A stretch of DNA of 7,533 nucleotides, from the NCBI GenBank assembly GCA_910579425.1, contig CAJTVL010000133.1:1-7533 (forward strand). Direction: 5' to 3'. The position numbers and the translations under genes are program-made. A model generated the notes under the pieces. That model did not search any database. It was not told the DNA's origin and saw only the letters and a list, made by a program, of their open reading frames with translations. Positions within the stretch are counted from its first letter, which is position 1. Each line of letters starts with the position of its first letter. Positions 4,973 through 7,533 of this stretch are shown here, one piece after another. The DNA comes from an uncultured Lachnospiraceae bacterium. GTDB taxonomy: Bacteria; Bacillota; Clostridia; Lachnospirales; Lachnospiraceae.

Positions 4973-5760
4973 CACGGCTGGCAATTGTAAGAGAGAATGT
5001 AGTGCTCTTTGAGATAAAGAAAGAGCCGTCTGAAAATCAGGTAGATTTTGAGGAATGGTATATAACAGAACCGTACAGCTATAAGCAACTGGTGAATGTG
5101 TCGGACTTATATGATTTTTTAGATCATTATGCTTCCTGGGACTGTATTGATGAGGCGAAAGGAGTGGAGTTTCGGGGATCAGGCTTATATGTGGAGGAGG
5201 AATTTGAAGATACTGGCGCTTGCAGGTTTGAGATAGGGCAGCAAAATAAAGAGGGAAATTACTACGTAAAGGCAGATTATTCCCCTAAAATATATGAGGT
5301 GGAAAAGAGGCAGGTAGAAGTGATGACAGGGCTTGAAGCAGAAGATTTTATGATGGGGATCGCCAATCTGATTTATCTTACAACTGTGGAAAAATTGGAA
5401 GTGAGGACAGAAGGGATTGCGGCTGTGTTCGACATAGAAACGGCTGCAGACAATAGCCAGATTTACAAAAGGGACGGCAGCGTCTGCAATGAGAAAGGAT
5501 TTAAGGAAATGTATGCAGCGCTGTTGTCTGTGGTCATTGCCGGGGAGGCCGAAGAAATTCATACGCAGAAGGCCAGGGAGCCGATTCTGGGACTGCATTT
5601 TTACAGAAATGAAAAGGAACTCGAGGAGGTAGAGATCAATTATTATTCTTATGATGACAATTACTGTCTGATTGAGAGAAATGGCGTGAGGGAGTTTCTG
5701 ACAGAGAGAAAAGCTCTGGAGCAGGTGATTGCGACGATAAAGGAATACTGTAGTCACTAA
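4969..5760 (+). CDS. DUF4340-like domain protein, main part (263 aa)
   Basis: The sequence follows the DUF4340 pattern: MTRLAIVRENVVLFEIKK, then EEWYITEPYSYKQ with its conserved Trp, a VSDLYDFLDHYASWDCID helix, and GNYYVKADYSPKIYEV. The C-terminal 120 residues look like a second, less conserved half. DUF4340 proteins are usually anchored outside the membrane and often accompany gliding or ABC-2-type transport genes; the biochemical role is unknown. This part has no signal sequence or membrane helix, so alone it would stay in the cytoplasm, which fits poorly with the family. Fusion with the preceding 85 codons would give a normal 348-aa anchored protein. The ATG overlaps the previous stop (ATGA), and AGGTGA (4954-4959) lies 9 nt upstream, so coupled re-initiation is also possible. 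The sensor kinase gene follows after 19 nt. Confidence 0.7.
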   Translation: MTRLAIVRENVVLFEIKKEPSENQVDFEEWYITEPYSYKQLVNVSDLYDFLDHYASWDCIDEAKGVEFRGSGLYVEEEFEDTGACRFEIGQQNKEGNYYVKADYSPKIYEVEKRQVEVMTGLEAEDFMMGIANLIYLTTVEKLEVRTEGIAAVFDIETAADNSQIYKRDGSVCNEKGFKEMYAALLSVVIAGEAEEIHTQKAREPILGLHFYRNEKELEEVEINYYSYDDNYCLIERNGVREFLTERKALEQVIATIKEYCSH

Positions 5761-5767
5761 TCTGAAC

Positions 5768-5774
5768 AGGAGGT
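5768..5774 (+). promoter_or_regulatory. Strong ribosome binding site of the sensor kinase gene
   Basis: AGGAGGT lies 5 nt before ATG 5780 and fixes this start. It is much stronger than the sites upstream, so the kinase may be translated well independently of the split cistrons before it. Confidence 0.8.
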
Positions 5775-5779
5775 ACAAA

Positions 5780-7501
5780 ATGAAGAGGGTGGATTATCTG
5801 GGGAGATATTTGTATAAGTGGATTATTCTGATCTTTTTGGTATTTGCGCTAATCAGTGTTGTGTTCAATGCTGCCAGTTATTGGAGGGAAAGGCAGGCCT
5901 ACTCGGAAATTATTGAGCAGGAACAACAGAACAGAATTGATTATCTCTCCAAAACTATCAATAATGAGTTGATAAAATTAAAGGTTACAGCCAGAATGGT
6001 ATTAAAGGAAAGCAGTGTGCAGGAGCTTTATTGTAAGTATGATTTTATGAACAGTTATGAGAAAGATAAGCTGCTGGAAGATATCGTAAACCGATGCCTT
6101 GAAATAGATAATCTGAATTTTTTTGTATCTGCCAGCAGCTTTTATCTACCGGAAAAGGGGATCAGGGCTGACAGAAATGGGATAGAATTTACGGAGGATG
6201 TATATGGATTTACAAATACTTATCAAACTCAGGAGCTGATCATCCAACAGGAGGGAAAAGCATATATTGTGGAGATGTCCAGAAAAAATTATCTGAAGGG
6301 ATGGGATGCGGATAATATTCTGGGCATTTTTGTCATTGAGCTGGATACGGAGATGATCCAGAAGGAGCTTCAGCTTGCAAGGGTGACAGAGGGGGATATT
6401 CTGTTTATCACAGGGGATGAGAGCAAGAGAGTTCTCTGCCAGACAGGGGAGGCTGCTCTGGAATCTATGGATGAGGGCGGCGATGGTAAAATTATGCTGG
6501 CAGGGGATGCATATGAGTTGATAGAAGCAGCAGACACGGGAAATTTTTTCAGGCTGTATTACCTCCAGGATCAAACTTTTTTAAGTCATATGGCTCAAAA
6601 AGCAGTCATTAATATTCTGGTCTTTGTGGGAATTATTATACTGGTGATTTTGGGAGCAATAGCGTTGTTCTATGTAAGAGTATATCATCCGCTGGAGATA
6701 CTTTTGGTAGATGCATTTGAACAGATAAAAAAGTCGAATCTTGCCTATAGGATTCCTTTGCCGGAAAAAGAGAATGTTTTTGCAAATCTGTACCGTAATT
6801 TCAACTATATGGCGGAAAGAATAGACACGTTGGTATCGCGGGAGCTGAAACAGACGATATTGGTGAATCAGGCAGATTTTAAACACCTGCAGGCGCAGAT
6901 CAATCCCCATTTCATGTACAACAGCTACTTTTTGCTCTATCGTATGATCAAAGACGGAGACAGAGAAGGGAGCTTGCTGGTTTGTGAAAATCTGGGGAAA
7001 TTTTTCAAGTATATAACCAGAGACTCACAGGAAAGTAAAAGTCTTGCGGAGGAGATTGAACACGCCCGCTCGTATACGGTAATACAGCAGTTCCGCCACT
7101 GCAATATTATTCATGTGGATTTTCCGGAGCTCCCGGAAAAATTCGGCTATATTGAGGTGCCGAGACTGATCATACAGCCATTGATGGAAAATGTTTTTAA
7201 ATATGTAGTGAATGATCTGGAGGATGAGGGGGAAGTCTTAATCAAAGTCAGTTATAAAGAGACCAGCGAACATCTTCTGATATGTGTGGAAAATTCGGGA
7301 GATATAAAAGATGAGCAGCTTGAAGTAATAAGAGAAAGACTTACCAGACAGGATGAAAAAGAAGAAATCACCGCCCTGGTAAATATTTCGACCCGGCTGG
7401 ATCTGTTTTTTAATCAGCGCAAATCCATGACCCTGTGCAGATCAGAGCTTGGCGGCCTTATGGTTTGTCTGCACTTGAAGATGTATAGTAAACGACATTA
7501 A
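5780..7501 (+). CDS. YesM/LytS-type sensor histidine kinase (573 aa)
   Basis: A membrane sensor kinase of two-component signalling, complete and of normal length for the family. A first membrane helix (about 14-32) and a second (about 276-298) enclose an extracytoplasmic sensor region of roughly 240 residues with a dCACHE-like look. A HAMP linker follows (about 299-352). The kinase core has the His_kinase box HLQAQINPHFMYNSY (369-383) with phospho-acceptor His377, the N-box QPLMENVFKY (466-475) with Asn471, a G1-like VENSGD (503-508) and a G2-like ALVNISTRL (532-540). The second Gly of the G1 box and the usual first Gly of G2 are replaced, so ATP binding may be altered, though related YesM-like kinases vary here. 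Its partner, typically an AraC-type response regulator, is not in the window. The signal is unknown; many relatives sense sugars or envelope-active compounds. The upstream DUF4340-like protein is the likely co-transcribed partner. Confidence 0.9.
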   Translation: MKRVDYLGRYLYKWIILIFLVFALISVVFNAASYWRERQAYSEIIEQEQQNRIDYLSKTINNELIKLKVTARMVLKESSVQELYCKYDFMNSYEKDKLLEDIVNRCLEIDNLNFFVSASSFYLPEKGIRADRNGIEFTEDVYGFTNTYQTQELIIQQEGKAYIVEMSRKNYLKGWDADNILGIFVIELDTEMIQKELQLARVTEGDILFITGDESKRVLCQTGEAALESMDEGGDGKIMLAGDAYELIEAADTGNFFRLYYLQDQTFLSHMAQKAVINILVFVGIIILVILGAIALFYVRVYHPLEILLVDAFEQIKKSNLAYRIPLPEKENVFANLYRNFNYMAERIDTLVSRELKQTILVNQADFKHLQAQINPHFMYNSYFLLYRMIKDGDREGSLLVCENLGKFFKYITRDSQESKSLAEEIEHARSYTVIQQFRHCNIIHVDFPELPEKFGYIEVPRLIIQPLMENVFKYVVNDLEDEGEVLIKVSYKETSEHLLICVENSGDIKDEQLEVIRERLTRQDEKEEITALVNISTRLDLFFNQRKSMTLCRSELGGLMVCLHLKMYSKRH

Positions 7502-7533
7502 TTTTTGTGCTTAAAAGAACAAAGTGACGAAAA

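Noticed and set aside
5185..5778. Minus-strand open frame of 197 codons opposite the DUF4340-like gene
   Set aside because: It is antisense to a convincing coding frame, has no ribosome site and shows low-complexity Leu/Phe/Ile composition typical of an antisense shadow.
6146..6910. Minus-strand open frames opposite the sensor kinase
   Set aside because: The kinase frame carries all family motifs; the antisense frames have none and lack start signals.

Overview
The window looks like chromosomal DNA from a gut-type Firmicute, most likely a Clostridia/Lachnospiraceae relative. This rests on purine-rich Shine-Dalgarno sites, AT-rich intergenic DNA with T-run terminators, a YesM/LytS-type sensor kinase and an SLC13-type permease. 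The species cannot be named from the sequence. Base composition is mosaic: about 1100-3300 is visibly GC-richer than the flanks, and 3416-4061 is AT-rich.

Left end (1-441): the tail of a reading frame is interrupted at 51-55 by a 189-bp palindromic element (56-244). The element has perfect 18-bp terminal inverted repeats and a TATAA direct duplication on each side. Removing the element and one TATAA copy rejoins an open frame that stops at 297-299. A good extended -10 promoter (304-331) then opens a roughly 100-nt leader with two hairpins. It drives a 135-aa nucleoside 2-deoxyribosyltransferase-like enzyme (442-849), which is followed by a clear intrinsic terminator (914-944).

Middle (1073-4488) is a gene graveyard. 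An ABC exporter has lost nearly everything between its first dozen codons and the LSGGQ region of its ATPase (1073-1397). An apparently intact unknown lipoprotein follows (1411-2040). Three copies (two full, one partial) of a 16-bp tandem repeat sit between convergent genes (2043-2083). An SLC13/ArsB-type permease on the minus strand has a one-base frameshift (2154-3304). An AAA_14/DUF4143-type ATPase on the minus strand is both frameshifted and cut short (3416-3929). A TetR-family regulator survives only as its ligand-binding half (about 4093-4488).

Right end (4619-7533): a terminator (4584-4618) and a plausible promoter (4648-4675) precede a two- or three-cistron unit. A DUF4340-like membrane-anchored protein is split exactly at an A7 run (4963-4969), where a slippery A AAA AAA heptamer abuts TGA and ATG. 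A -1 shift would fuse both parts into one 348-aa protein. It is followed 19 nt later, behind an AGGAGG site, by a complete 573-aa YesM-type sensor histidine kinase. A partner response regulator would be expected just past the window end.

The genes do not form one pathway. The most functional-looking unit is the DUF4340-kinase pair, which could be an envelope-sensing module. No clearly new defence or mobile system is visible. The strongest unusual signals are the MITE-like insertion into a reading frame, the A7 junction, the structured leader at 332-441 and the 16-bp repeats.
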